Source: JAFKKS01 sp050187875 (GTDB lineage Bacteria; Pseudomonadota; Alphaproteobacteria; Rhizobiales; Xanthobacteraceae). Taken from it: a stretch of 64,000 nt of DNA. Below the pieces are notes generated by a model, which worked only from the letters and a program-made list of their open reading frames with translations, had not been told where the DNA came from and ran no database searches. The position numbers were made by a program, and so were the translations under genes. Below, piece after piece: positions 53,700 through 62,084 of the stretch. Each line of letters starts with the position of its first letter. The stretch's first letter is position 1. Location: NCBI GenBank assembly GCA_050187875.1, contig JBFWXB010000018.1, positions 1-64,000 of the forward strand, written 5' to 3'.

Positions 53700-54146
53700 A
53701 TGTCAAAGCGGAATGCCGTTCCCTTCGAAACAACGCTGCGGGTGCGCGACGCCTGTCTCTGTCTGCATGTGCAGCGCGCCGCGCGCGCGTTGGCGCGCCG
53801 CTTCGATGAAGCACTGCGCCCACTCGATCTCACGAATGGACAGTTTTCGCTGATGATGTCGCTCAACCGGCCGGAGCCACCGAACATCGGCTCCGTTGCG
53901 ACGCTGCTGGCGATGGACCGCACGACACTCACCGCCGCGCTGAAACCATTGGAGCGCCGCGGTCTGGTGCGTGTCTTCGCCGATCGCGATGACCGGCGCA
54001 GCCGCCGCATCGCATTGACGTCGGCCGGAGAGACTCTGCTCGCCCGCGCGGTTCCCATCTGGGAGCGGACGCATGCGCGCCTCGACACACTGTTGGGTGA
54101 ACGGGGCGCGACGCGACTGCGCACCGACCTGCAACGGCTCGGTTGA
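53700..54146 (+). CDS. MarR-family transcriptional regulator
   Basis: 148 residues. A winged helix-turn-helix region (LTNGQFSLMMSLNRPEPPNIGSVATLLAMDRTTLTAALKPLERRGLVRVFADRDDRRSRRIALTSAG, as ordered motifs) is flanked by dimerisation helices. Three cysteines lie near the N-terminus (ACLCLH), where some MarR proteins sense oxidants or ligands. It is divergent from the VOC gene. Confidence 0.88.
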   Translation: MSKRNAVPFETTLRVRDACLCLHVQRAARALARRFDEALRPLDLTNGQFSLMMSLNRPEPPNIGSVATLLAMDRTTLTAALKPLERRGLVRVFADRDDRRSRRIALTSAGETLLARAVPIWERTHARLDTLLGERGATRLRTDLQRLG

Positions 54147-54230
54147 CGGATGGATCGAATGCTGCAGGCCCATTCTGCTCCGCTCCGATCGCCTCGTGAC
54201 GACACACGCGTGCGTGATGGCGGCGATGGC

Positions 54231-54306
54231 TGGCCGGTGCCCCAGGGAGTCGAACCGCGATTCTCCCGCTTTTCACACGGGCGCTCTGCCGATGAGCTAG
54301 ACACCG
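54231..54306 (-). tRNA. tRNA-Phe-like gene (GAA anticodon), atypical
   Basis: The minus strand folds as a cloverleaf: D arm GCTC-ATCGGCA-GAGC, anticodon arm CCCGT-GTGAAAA-GCGGG with anticodon GAA, and T arm CGCGG-TTCGACT-CCCTG. The ends CGGTGTCT and GGGCACCG pair for 8 bp rather than 7, followed by G and CCA. Oddities: only one base (A) between acceptor and D arm, G at position 32, a T-G pair closing the anticodon stem, and a C-C mismatch in the T stem. It is either an unusual functional tRNA or a decaying copy. Confidence 0.6.
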
Positions 54307-54602
54307 TTAAGCCAACGCGCGCGGATGTGCCGCAGCGCGCAAGGTGGTTCCCGAATGCGACCACCGGCTGGCGAGAGCGTGCGTCTTGTGTGGAGTGCGC
54401 GGGGCCATTTCCGGGCGCGATACCGCTCCGTTTGCCGGCGGACCGATGCCCGCTCTGGCAACCCGAAAGCACGGATCACGCGCCCAAAACATCAGGATTT
54501 AATTCCGAGAACGCGGCAAATTGCGCGAACCGTCACGCTCTCTTAGCTGTTGTGGCATAATCATAAGACGCGTGTCCGGCGTCTGTAGAGTAGGAGTACC
54601 CC
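54307..54602. other. intergenic region before ku
   Basis: No ORF with a ribosome-binding site and no clear repeat was found. The last 60 bases are AT-richer (TTAGCTGTTGTGGCATAATC) and probably hold the ku promoter. Confidence 0.5.
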
Positions 54603-55586
54603 ATGGCTGCGCCGCGCCCTTACTGGAAGGGCCATCTCAAGCTGTCACTGGTGTCGTGTCCGATCGCGCTTTACAGCGCCTCGACGTCGAGCGAGCGGGT
54701 GTCGTTCCGCCAGATCAATAAGGCCACGGGCCATCGCCTGCGCCAGCAACTTATCGATGAAGTGACGCGCGAGCCCGTCGAGGCTGCCGACAAGGGGCGC
54801 GGCTACGAGGTCGCCAAGAACACCTATCTCCCCGTCGAGGACGAGGAGCTCGAGGCGATCGCAATCGAGAGCAGCCATACGATCGAGATCGACCGTTTCG
54901 TGCCGCGTGCGCAGATCGATGAGCGCTATTTCGACAGCCCTTATTATCTCGCGCCGAACGATGAGGTGGGGCAGGAGGCTTTCGCCGTCATCCGCGAAGC
55001 GATGCGAAGCGAAGATATGGTGGCGCTCGCGCGCATCGTGCTCGCCAAGCGCGAGCGCGTGATCATGCTGCAGCCGTGGGATAAGGGGCTGCTCGGCACG
55101 ACCTTGCGCTACGCCTATGAGGTGCGCAGCGCCGACGAATATTTCGAGGACATCCGCAATGTGAAGGTCGCACCCGATATGCTCGACCTCGCCAAGCATA
55201 TCCTGGAGACCAAGGCCGGTGATTTCGAGCCGCAGGAGTTCAGCGACCGCTACGAGGAAGCGGTGGTCGACCTGCTCAAGCACAAGCAGGCGGGCATGCC
55301 GGTGCCGCGCGAGAAGCCGGCGGCGAGCCCGACGAATGTCATCAGCCTGATGGATGCGTTGAAGAAGAGCCTCGCCGGCGCATCGTCCAAGACAGCTGCG
55401 CCGCCGAAGAGGGCTGCTGCGCGCGCTGGCAAGCGCGCCGCGGCGAAAGAAGAAGCGATGCGCAAGCAGCCCCAGTTCAAGCTGCCGATCGCTGGCGGCA
55501 AGAAGGCGGCCGCAAAAGCCGCAGAAAAACCTGTGCCGGTCGCCGCGCCGGCGTCCCGCGCGAAGGCGCGCCGCCGCTCGGCGTAA
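54603..55586 (+). CDS. ku: DNA end-binding protein Ku
   Basis: 327 residues. The Ku core begins PYWKGHLKLSLVSCPIALYSA and continues with INKATGHRLRQQLID, DEELEAI, ERVIMLQPWDKGLLGTTLRY and FEPQEFSDRYEEAVVDLL. Residues after about 255 form a Lys/Ala-rich basic tail. Ku binds broken DNA ends for non-homologous end joining and recruits LigD. No ligD gene is next to it in this window. Some alphaproteobacteria have several ku copies. Confidence 0.95.
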   Translation: MAAPRPYWKGHLKLSLVSCPIALYSASTSSERVSFRQINKATGHRLRQQLIDEVTREPVEAADKGRGYEVAKNTYLPVEDEELEAIAIESSHTIEIDRFVPRAQIDERYFDSPYYLAPNDEVGQEAFAVIREAMRSEDMVALARIVLAKRERVIMLQPWDKGLLGTTLRYAYEVRSADEYFEDIRNVKVAPDMLDLAKHILETKAGDFEPQEFSDRYEEAVVDLLKHKQAGMPVPREKPAASPTNVISLMDALKKSLAGASSKTAAPPKRAAARAGKRAAAKEEAMRKQPQFKLPIAGGKKAAAKAAEKPVPVAAPASRAKARRRSA

Positions 55587-55592
55587 TCATCA

Positions 55593-55680
55593 CGTAGGGT
55601 GGGTTGAGCGCAGCGAAACCCACCGCCGTCATGTTTGCCGCCAAGCCTGATGGGTTTCGCTGCGCTCAACCCATCCTACG
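55593..55680. repeat. long inverted repeat between ku and DUF2277 genes
   Basis: The left arm CGTAGGGTGGGTTGAGCGCA... and right arm ...TGCGCTCAACCCATCCTACG are complementary over nearly 30 bases and enclose about 30 bases. It is of the GTAGGGTGGGTT...AACCCA type seen scattered in many proteobacterial genomes and may act as a terminator for ku. Confidence 0.8.
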
Positions 55681-55709
55681 AAACAGCGCGCAAGAAAAGG
55701 AGACACCCC

Positions 55710-55979
55710 ATGTGCCGCAACATCCGCACGCTGTTCAATTTCGAGCCGCCGGCAACGCATGACGAGATCCACGCTTCAGCGCTGCAATTCGTGCGCAAGC
55801 TGTCCGGGTTCAACAAGCCGTCGCAGGCGAACGCCGCGGCTTTCGATCGTGCCGTCGATGAAGTTGCCGAGGCCGCGCACCGTCTGCTTCATTCGCTGCA
55901 CACGCACGCCCCCGCGCGCGACCGCGAGATCGAAGCCGCGAAAGCGCGCGAACGCTCGCGCGCCCGTTTCGCAAGCTGA
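55710..55979 (+). CDS. DUF2277 protein
   Basis: 89 residues from the ATG at 55710 (AAGGAGACACCCC upstream). The sequence MCRNIRTLFNFEPPATHDEI and the helical remainder match DUF2277, a small family with a conserved N-terminal CRNI motif and no known function. Confidence 0.88.
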   Translation: MCRNIRTLFNFEPPATHDEIHASALQFVRKLSGFNKPSQANAAAFDRAVDEVAEAAHRLLHSLHTHAPARDREIEAAKARERSRARFAS

Positions 55980-55998
55980 ATAATTTCAGCGCCATTTT

Positions 55999-56406
55999 TT
56001 ACGGCGCGGGCGTCGCCAGCGGCTTGCCCTTCTCCACGACATAGGTCGCGATCACCTTGGCGCCTTGCGCGCCCGACTTCGCATCATGCGGCGCTCCAGC
56101 GCCGATCTGATAGCTGTCACCTGCCTTGATGGTCCTGTCCGGCTGGCCAGCGACGATCAGCACCGCTTCGCCTTCCAGCACATATCCGGACTCGACGCCG
56201 GGATGCGTGTGACGGCCGATCATGACGTTCGGTGCTATCTCGGCGATGCCGATAATTGTCTCGTAATTGGTGCCGGGCACATCGAACTTCTGCAGCGGCG
56301 TACGTTTGATCGGCGGCGCAGATTGCGCGGTTGCAAAGGAAACGGCGGCGAATGCGAAAGCCGCGGACAAAGCGACCGCAAGCCCTGCAGACATGGTACG
56401 GCGCAT
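55999..56406 (-). CDS. exported cupin protein
   Basis: 135 residues. A signal peptide (SAGLAVALSAAFAFAAVSFA) precedes a cupin domain with MIGRHTHPGVESGYVLEGEA (metal-binding His pair and Glu) and AGDSYQIGAGAPHDAKSG. Probably periplasmic. Ligand unknown. Confidence 0.83.
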   Translation of the reverse strand: MRRTMSAGLAVALSAAFAFAAVSFATAQSAPPIKRTPLQKFDVPGTNYETIIGIAEIAPNVMIGRHTHPGVESGYVLEGEAVLIVAGQPDRTIKAGDSYQIGAGAPHDAKSGAQGAKVIATYVVEKGKPLATPAP

Positions 56407-56568
56407 GACATTCTCCCTGAGGTCAGTGGGAGGACGGTATCATACGGAGGGCGCAGGGCCGAGATATCTATTTCGTTCCGATGACACGCTTGCCACATAT
56501 GGAGCCGGAACGCTTTTGAACTCTCGAGCCTCCAGACGGTCGTACTGTTTCGCCGAAAGGACGCCGAC

Positions 56569-57519
56569 ATGCACTCGCATTCCATCGACCGCTGGACGCA
56601 CGATCACGTCTTTCTCGGCTCGCGCCATTCACGCAACGAGCGTCGAACGTGGTGGGTTGTCGGCCTCACCGCCACGATGATGGTCGGTGAGATCGTCGGC
56701 GGCTCACTGTTCGGCTCGATGGCGCTGCTGGCCGACGGCTGGCACATGGCGACACACGCGGCGGCGCTCGGCATTGCCGGCCTCGCCTATGCCTATGCAA
56801 GGCGTCACGTGCAGAATAGGCGCTTCGCCTTTGGGACCGGCAAGCTAGGGGACTTGGCCGCCTTTGCGAGCGCAATCATCTTGGCGCTGATTGCGATCCA
56901 GATCGCCTACGAAAGCGCAACGCGCTTTGTCCGCCCAGTGCCGATTGCCTACGGCGAAGCCATTGCGATTGCGGTGTTGGGTTTGGTCGTCAACCTCATC
57001 AGCGCATGGCTTCTCGGAGGCGATCACGCCCACGCTCATGCTCACGGCCATTCGCATCATGGACCTCATGCGCATGACCATGACCACCGTCATCACCGGG
57101 ATAACAATCTCCGCGCCACCTACGTTCACGTCCTCGCCGACGCTGCCACCTCGGTGCTCGCGATCGCAGCGCTGCTGGCGGCGATGTTTGCCGGCTGGGC
57201 GTGGGCCGATCCCGCCGTTGGCTTGGTCGGCAGCGCCATGATTGCACTCTGGGCCTACGGCCTCATTCGCGATTCGGGCACCGTTCTTCTGGATGTTGTT
57301 CCGGACGTGAGCGTTGAAAACGTCATTCGCCAACGTCTGGAAACCGGCGGTGACCGCATTACCGACCTGCATCTGTGGCAAGTTGGGCCCGGCCACCGCG
57401 CTGCCATCGTCTCCATCGTGTCCGATCATCCGCGGGCGCCGTCGGATTATAAGGAGCGCCTCGCCGACGTGAAGAATCTCAGCCACATCACGGTCGAGGT
57501 CGAGCGCTGCTCTCATTGA
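56569..57519 (+). CDS. dmeF: cation diffusion facilitator, DmeF-like
   Basis: 316 residues with six membrane helices. Transport-site motifs are LLADGWHMATHA (helix 2, HxxxD-type) and YVHVLADAATSVLAI (helix 5, HxxxD). A His-rich cytoplasmic loop lies between (residues about 153-178: HAHAHAHGHSHHGPHAHDHD). The N-terminal HSHSIDRWTHDHVFLG-type sequence, here MHSHSIDRWTHDHVFLG, is characteristic of DmeF, an exporter of Co(II)/Ni(II). The usual DmeR repressor gene is not beside it. Confidence 0.88.
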   Translation: MHSHSIDRWTHDHVFLGSRHSRNERRTWWVVGLTATMMVGEIVGGSLFGSMALLADGWHMATHAAALGIAGLAYAYARRHVQNRRFAFGTGKLGDLAAFASAIILALIAIQIAYESATRFVRPVPIAYGEAIAIAVLGLVVNLISAWLLGGDHAHAHAHGHSHHGPHAHDHDHRHHRDNNLRATYVHVLADAATSVLAIAALLAAMFAGWAWADPAVGLVGSAMIALWAYGLIRDSGTVLLDVVPDVSVENVIRQRLETGGDRITDLHLWQVGPGHRAAIVSIVSDHPRAPSDYKERLADVKNLSHITVEVERCSH

Positions 57520-57550
57520 GCGTTAGCGGAGCCGCGCCGACTGAGACCGC

Positions 57551-58306
57551 CTAGCGCCGTATCAGGCGAAGCGCGGCCCCTTGCACGACGAGTGTAACCA
57601 CGAGAGCCGCGACCAGCGTTGGAATGATGCCGCCTTTTACGAGAAACGCGCCGATGATGAAGAAGCAGGCGGCGAAGCCGTAAAGGGCAAGACAGAGTCC
57701 GCGCAGCACCTGCCGCGCCACCTCCACGCCGCGCATGCGATGGGCGAAGATCGCCAAGGTGCTTCCGAGGATGGGGAAGCTTGCAAGTACGCCGGCCGTG
57801 CTGGCTCCGACGAAGTCGGCGGCGGCGGTGATTGCAACGACGAGGACCGTTGCCGCTATCATGCGGGCCGGCAGGTCCCACCACGGCGCGGGGATGGCGC
57901 TCGGGACGTGATCTTGATGGGGGATGAGGAGGGCCGCGAGCGTCAACATCGCGAGGGCGACGAGGAGCAATCCCCACTGCGGCAGGGAGGCGGCTTCAAG
58001 GAGGAAGGCCGTGCCCGCATAGGACGCCGCACCGACAAGAAAGCCGATCGCCCAGCCGCGCCGGGCCACAAGGGCATAGCCGAGGCTGAAAGCGGCCTGA
58101 CCGGCGGCGCCGATCAGTGAGCCGTCGGACGCGCGAACAGCGAACTCGGGGCCGTATTGGATCGCCAGAAAGGCGACCACCGGGCCGGTCGTCAGCGGCA
58201 AGCCGACGAGCCAGCCGCCGATGGCATCGCCCCATCGCCGCGCCGCCAAACTGGCAAACAGGATGAGGACAGGCGGCAGAATCAGCTTGGAAAGTATCAG
58301 CCCCAT
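57551..58306 (-). CDS. polytopic membrane protein of unknown function
   Basis: 251 residues from the ATG at 58306. A longer frame (to 58375) has a non-hydrophobic leader. About eight membrane helices, with small-residue motifs such as GGWLVGLPLTTGPVVAFLAIQYG and FVGASTAGVLASFPILGSTLAIFAH. The two halves look related, suggesting an internal duplication. No transporter family is recognised with certainty. It converges with dmeF. Confidence 0.7.
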   Translation of the reverse strand: MGLILSKLILPPVLILFASLAARRWGDAIGGWLVGLPLTTGPVVAFLAIQYGPEFAVRASDGSLIGAAGQAAFSLGYALVARRGWAIGFLVGAASYAGTAFLLEAASLPQWGLLLVALAMLTLAALLIPHQDHVPSAIPAPWWDLPARMIAATVLVVAITAAADFVGASTAGVLASFPILGSTLAIFAHRMRGVEVARQVLRGLCLALYGFAACFFIIGAFLVKGGIIPTLVAALVVTLVVQGAALRLIRR

Positions 58307-58379
58307 GCGTGCTGTATGGCATAGCCGGGAAAAGGGCTGTCGGCCGAAATCAAAAGCCCGCATCTCGGCCCACAAGTAC

Positions 58380-58427
58380 GGTACTGGCCGAAATAGGCCA
58401 CTCGATCCGGCAAACTAGGCCAGTACC
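58380..58427. repeat. inverted repeat flanking the insertion site
   Basis: GGTACTGGCC and GGCCAGTACC are perfect 10-bp inverted arms 28 bp apart. CCCACAAGT(A/G)CGG occurs on both outer sides (58369 and 58426). The mobile element begins immediately after the right arm. If the element is removed, this structure lies about 150 bp upstream of recA. Confidence 0.5.
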
Positions 58428-58506
58428 CACAAGTGCGGATTTATCCCTTGACGCCAAGTAAGGCATAATGTACGTTATCCCTCAATCGCAGGTAGGGGAT
58501 ACAGCC

Positions 58507-59394
58507 ATGGCCAAGTACACGTTCAAGCAGTTCCAAGAGGAATACCCGAACGATGCGGCCTGCCTCGCCAAGCTGATGGAAATTAACTACGGCGGGACCG
58601 AAATCGCGTGCCCGGCCTGCGGCGTTGAGCGCGCCAAATTTCACCCGATGGCGAAGCGCCGCGCCTATGCCTGCCAAGAGTGCGGGCACCACATTTACCC
58701 GGCCGCTGGCACCATCTTTCACAAGTCACGCACGAACCTCACCAAGTGGTTCTTTGCGATGTACCTCATGACCAGCACGCGCCATGGCGTTGCGGCCAAG
58801 GAGCTAGAGCGCCAGCTAGGCGTCACATACAAATGTGCGTGGCGGATGGCGCATGAATTGCGAAAGTTGATGGCCGCCGCCGATCATGATTTCGGTGGCG
58901 GCCCTTCTCTCTCAGGTCACGTCGAGATTGACGAAACGCTGGTCGGCGGCGTGAACCGCGGCGGCGACGGACGCGAGAACAAGACCATCGTTATGGGCAT
59001 GGTCCAGCGCGGCGGAAAGATCGTCGCTGGGCCGGTCCCGGATGTGACCACCTACACGTTGGAAGGCATCATCAGCGAGAACGTTGCGCCGGGCACGACA
59101 ATCAGCACGGACGAGCATTCTGGCTATCGCAGCCTTCGCTATGGCTACGATCCCGGCACGGTCAACCACTCAGCTAAAGAGTACGTGCGCGGCGCTCATC
59201 ACGTGAACAGCCTCGAAAGTCACTGGTCTCTGTTCAAGCGCGCCGTGAAGGGCACTCATGTCCACATTTCGTCCAAGCATGCTTGGAAATACGTGAGCGA
59301 ATTTAGCTATCGCCGCAACATGCGGCATTCGCACTGGTCGATGTTCAATCTTTTGGTTCAGGCTTTCGCGCTGCCGCGCCTACAAGACGCGTGA
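58507..59394 (+). CDS. IS1595-family (ISXO2-like) transposase
   Basis: 295 residues from the ATG at 58507. The N-terminal zinc ribbon has CPACGVERAKFHPM and CQECGHHIYP. A helical region reads LTKWFFAMYLMTSTRHGVAAKELERQLGVTYKCAWRM (as ordered motifs). The ISXO2-like catalytic domain has acidic residues in HVEIDETLVGG and STDEHSGYRSL and in VNSLESHWSLFKR. The frame is intact, so the element may be active. Its last 50 bp overlap the protease gene on the other strand. Confidence 0.93.
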   Translation: MAKYTFKQFQEEYPNDAACLAKLMEINYGGTEIACPACGVERAKFHPMAKRRAYACQECGHHIYPAAGTIFHKSRTNLTKWFFAMYLMTSTRHGVAAKELERQLGVTYKCAWRMAHELRKLMAAADHDFGGGPSLSGHVEIDETLVGGVNRGGDGRENKTIVMGMVQRGGKIVAGPVPDVTTYTLEGIISENVAPGTTISTDEHSGYRSLRYGYDPGTVNHSAKEYVRGAHHVNSLESHWSLFKRAVKGTHVHISSKHAWKYVSEFSYRRNMRHSHWSMFNLLVQAFALPRLQDA

Positions 59395-60424
59395 AATCCT
59401 CTCGGTGATTGGGGTTCGCGTCGGTGGAAGGAGGGGAAGCGCTCTCGGCCCTAGGTTTGGATCGATATTGCCTCATCTTCTCATCAAAATCCGCTTTCGC
59501 GGCAGCAAGTAATTTGTCTCGCGGCTTCTTCACCTCTGGCATGTCCAGCAAGTCCCATATTTGCCACGCCGGAATGACGCACGTCATTCCGCTCATTCCT
59601 TCGACGTAGCTTCCGTCGAGCACTAAACTGTTTTTGTGCGCCTCACTCAGATCTTGCCTTTCGCGCAGTTCCCATTTTTCGGGGAATTGACCCCAATGGA
59701 CGCCCAAAAATACGAACATATTTCGCGCGCGGAGATACGCGCCACGGCCGCCAATTCTCACACTAGGACGACTGTGGTCCTCTATACGAAGCTCCTCAAT
59801 TTCATGTCCGTGCGCGGCCAAATCGCTACCGAACGTACGATACGCAAAGACAGGCGAGCCAGAGAAACCGGTCCGCGAATGTAAATCGAGAATGTAGCTC
59901 AATCCGCGATAGCCGGTCGGCTGCTCGATTCTAGCCTTGTCATTTGGAAGCATGCTGACGTTGCCGAAGCGAGCGCTCGGAATATTTCTGTCCGCGCCGC
60001 CATGATCGACGAACAGGCCAACCATGAATACGTCTTCGCCCACCCCCACTCGTTCTTGAGCTTCCTCGGTCAGAAACATTTGGGTGCCGATAGCCGCGAC
60101 CTCATGAATTTTTTGATCGAGGTTGATGGGCACGAGGGCGATGTCCTGTTTTCCTGGCAAAAAATGCCATTCTTCCGGACCAAGTTCGATGATGTCGGTT
60201 CCGCCGTCTTGCGTGTTCAGCCGTATGACGGAACAGCCGTTCTTGCAGGCTACATGCCAATTCGTGACGGCGTAGTATTGAGGAGCATAAACCCCCTCAT
60301 TTCGACGCCCTCGGTACTGAATGATGAAGCCCGTGCCGCCCGGATTTTTTCCCGCGCTCGCGCTCGCCTTATCTTCGTAAAGATAAAACGCGGCTCGGAC
60401 GATCTCGTGCGGAATTTTTGGCAT
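59345..60424 (-). CDS. trypsin-like serine protease (IS passenger gene)
   Basis: 359 residues from the ATG at 60424, chosen for the GGGAG site upstream and because it lies inside the element; the open frame continues to 60586, beyond the terminal repeat. The chymotrypsin-fold triad is H57 (AVTNWHVA), D94 (KQDIALVPI) and S188 (GFSGSPVF). There is no signal peptide, so it is probably cytoplasmic. The C-terminal 60 residues are polar and low-complexity. It is AT-richer than neighbouring genes. The substrate and its benefit to the element or host are unknown. Confidence 0.82.
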   Translation of the reverse strand: MPKIPHEIVRAAFYLYEDKASASAGKNPGGTGFIIQYRGRRNEGVYAPQYYAVTNWHVACKNGCSVIRLNTQDGGTDIIELGPEEWHFLPGKQDIALVPINLDQKIHEVAAIGTQMFLTEEAQERVGVGEDVFMVGLFVDHGGADRNIPSARFGNVSMLPNDKARIEQPTGYRGLSYILDLHSRTGFSGSPVFAYRTFGSDLAAHGHEIEELRIEDHSRPSVRIGGRGAYLRARNMFVFLGVHWGQFPEKWELRERQDLSEAHKNSLVLDGSYVEGMSGMTCVIPAWQIWDLLDMPEVKKPRDKLLAAAKADFDEKMRQYRSKPRAESASPPSTDANPNHREDFTRLVGAAARKPEPKD

Positions 60425-60580
60425 TCCAACCGGCTCCCAAAGGCGCTGAAGCACGCCTTTGGTTGAATAGAACTCGACCGGAGCCAGAGTTTCAAAGACC
60501 AAATCGCGCCAAGACACCTCATAGAGCATGACACAACTCATACTTGGCGTGAAGGGATAAACCCGCCACAAGTGCGAAAA

Positions 60581-60595
60581 GAACATATTGCGAAC
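60581..60595 (+). promoter_or_regulatory. SOS box (LexA site) upstream of recA
   Basis: GAAC-ATATTGC-GAAC, the direct-repeat form (equivalent to GTTC-N7-GTTC) that LexA binds in alphaproteobacteria. It lies 101 bp before the recA ATG and about 14 bp beyond the end of the IS element. A further GAAC follows at 60599. Confidence 0.8.
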
Positions 60596-60696
60596 AGAGA
60601 ACAGATCGTGTACATTCGCTTTCCAAGTCCTGACCCCATTTGAATGGAGCGGCGACGTTGCCGCTCCGCCGAATCGTAGGCCATAAGGAGCGCCAG

Positions 60697-61779
<1,083 letters not shown>

Positions 61780-61834
61780 GCTTTTATTTGCCGCGGCCGT
61801 TGCGGTCGCGGCGTGTCCCTCCTGATTGGGAACG

Positions 61835-61867
61835 CGATGGCCGGGCTTGTCCCGGCCATCGTATTTT
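61835..61867 (+). terminator. terminator-like hairpin after recA
   Basis: An 11-bp perfect stem, CGATGGCCGGG and CCCGGCCATCG with loop CTTGT, is followed by TATTTT. A weaker hairpin (GCCGCGGCC/GGTCGCGGC) precedes it at about 61789-61813. The rest of the 305-bp recA-alaS gap holds nothing else I can name. Confidence 0.75.
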
Positions 61868-62084
61868 ACGGGGCTGCGCGAGCCCACTTGGCAGGACGCC
61901 GGACGGCTGCCTATGTCCGGGCCGAGCCTTCGGACCCCCGCAAGGGGAAGGCGAGAGCGTCGGTAGAGCCGCGGCGCGGTTTCCTGGACTCTGTCCAACC
62001 CCGCGGCTAAAACCGCTTTAGAAACATTGCGCTAGGACGACCGGGCCACGGGCCGGGAGCGTCCGGCATCGTCCAGGACAATTC

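Larger units (their letters stand above)
58437..60567. mobile_element. IS1595-family element with passenger protease gene
   Basis: Imperfect terminal inverted repeats GG(A/G)TTTATCCCTT(G/C)ACGCCAAGTA lie at 58437-58460 and 60541-60564, with 2 mismatches in 24. Both ends are flanked by CCACAAGTGCG (58427-58437 and 60566-60576), consistent with an 8-bp or slightly longer target duplication. The exact boundary is uncertain by a few bases. The element holds a transposase gene and, in convergent orientation, a trypsin-like protease gene. It lies between an unknown membrane gene and recA. Confidence 0.85.

Noticed and set aside
56407..56568. Metal-responsive riboswitch or dmeR gene upstream of dmeF
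   Set aside because: No conserved riboswitch core and no ORF for a DmeR/RcnR-type repressor in the gap.
60425..60586. Longer start for the IS-borne protease
   Set aside because: It would begin outside the element and read through the terminal repeat; the ATG at 60424 has a GGGAG site.
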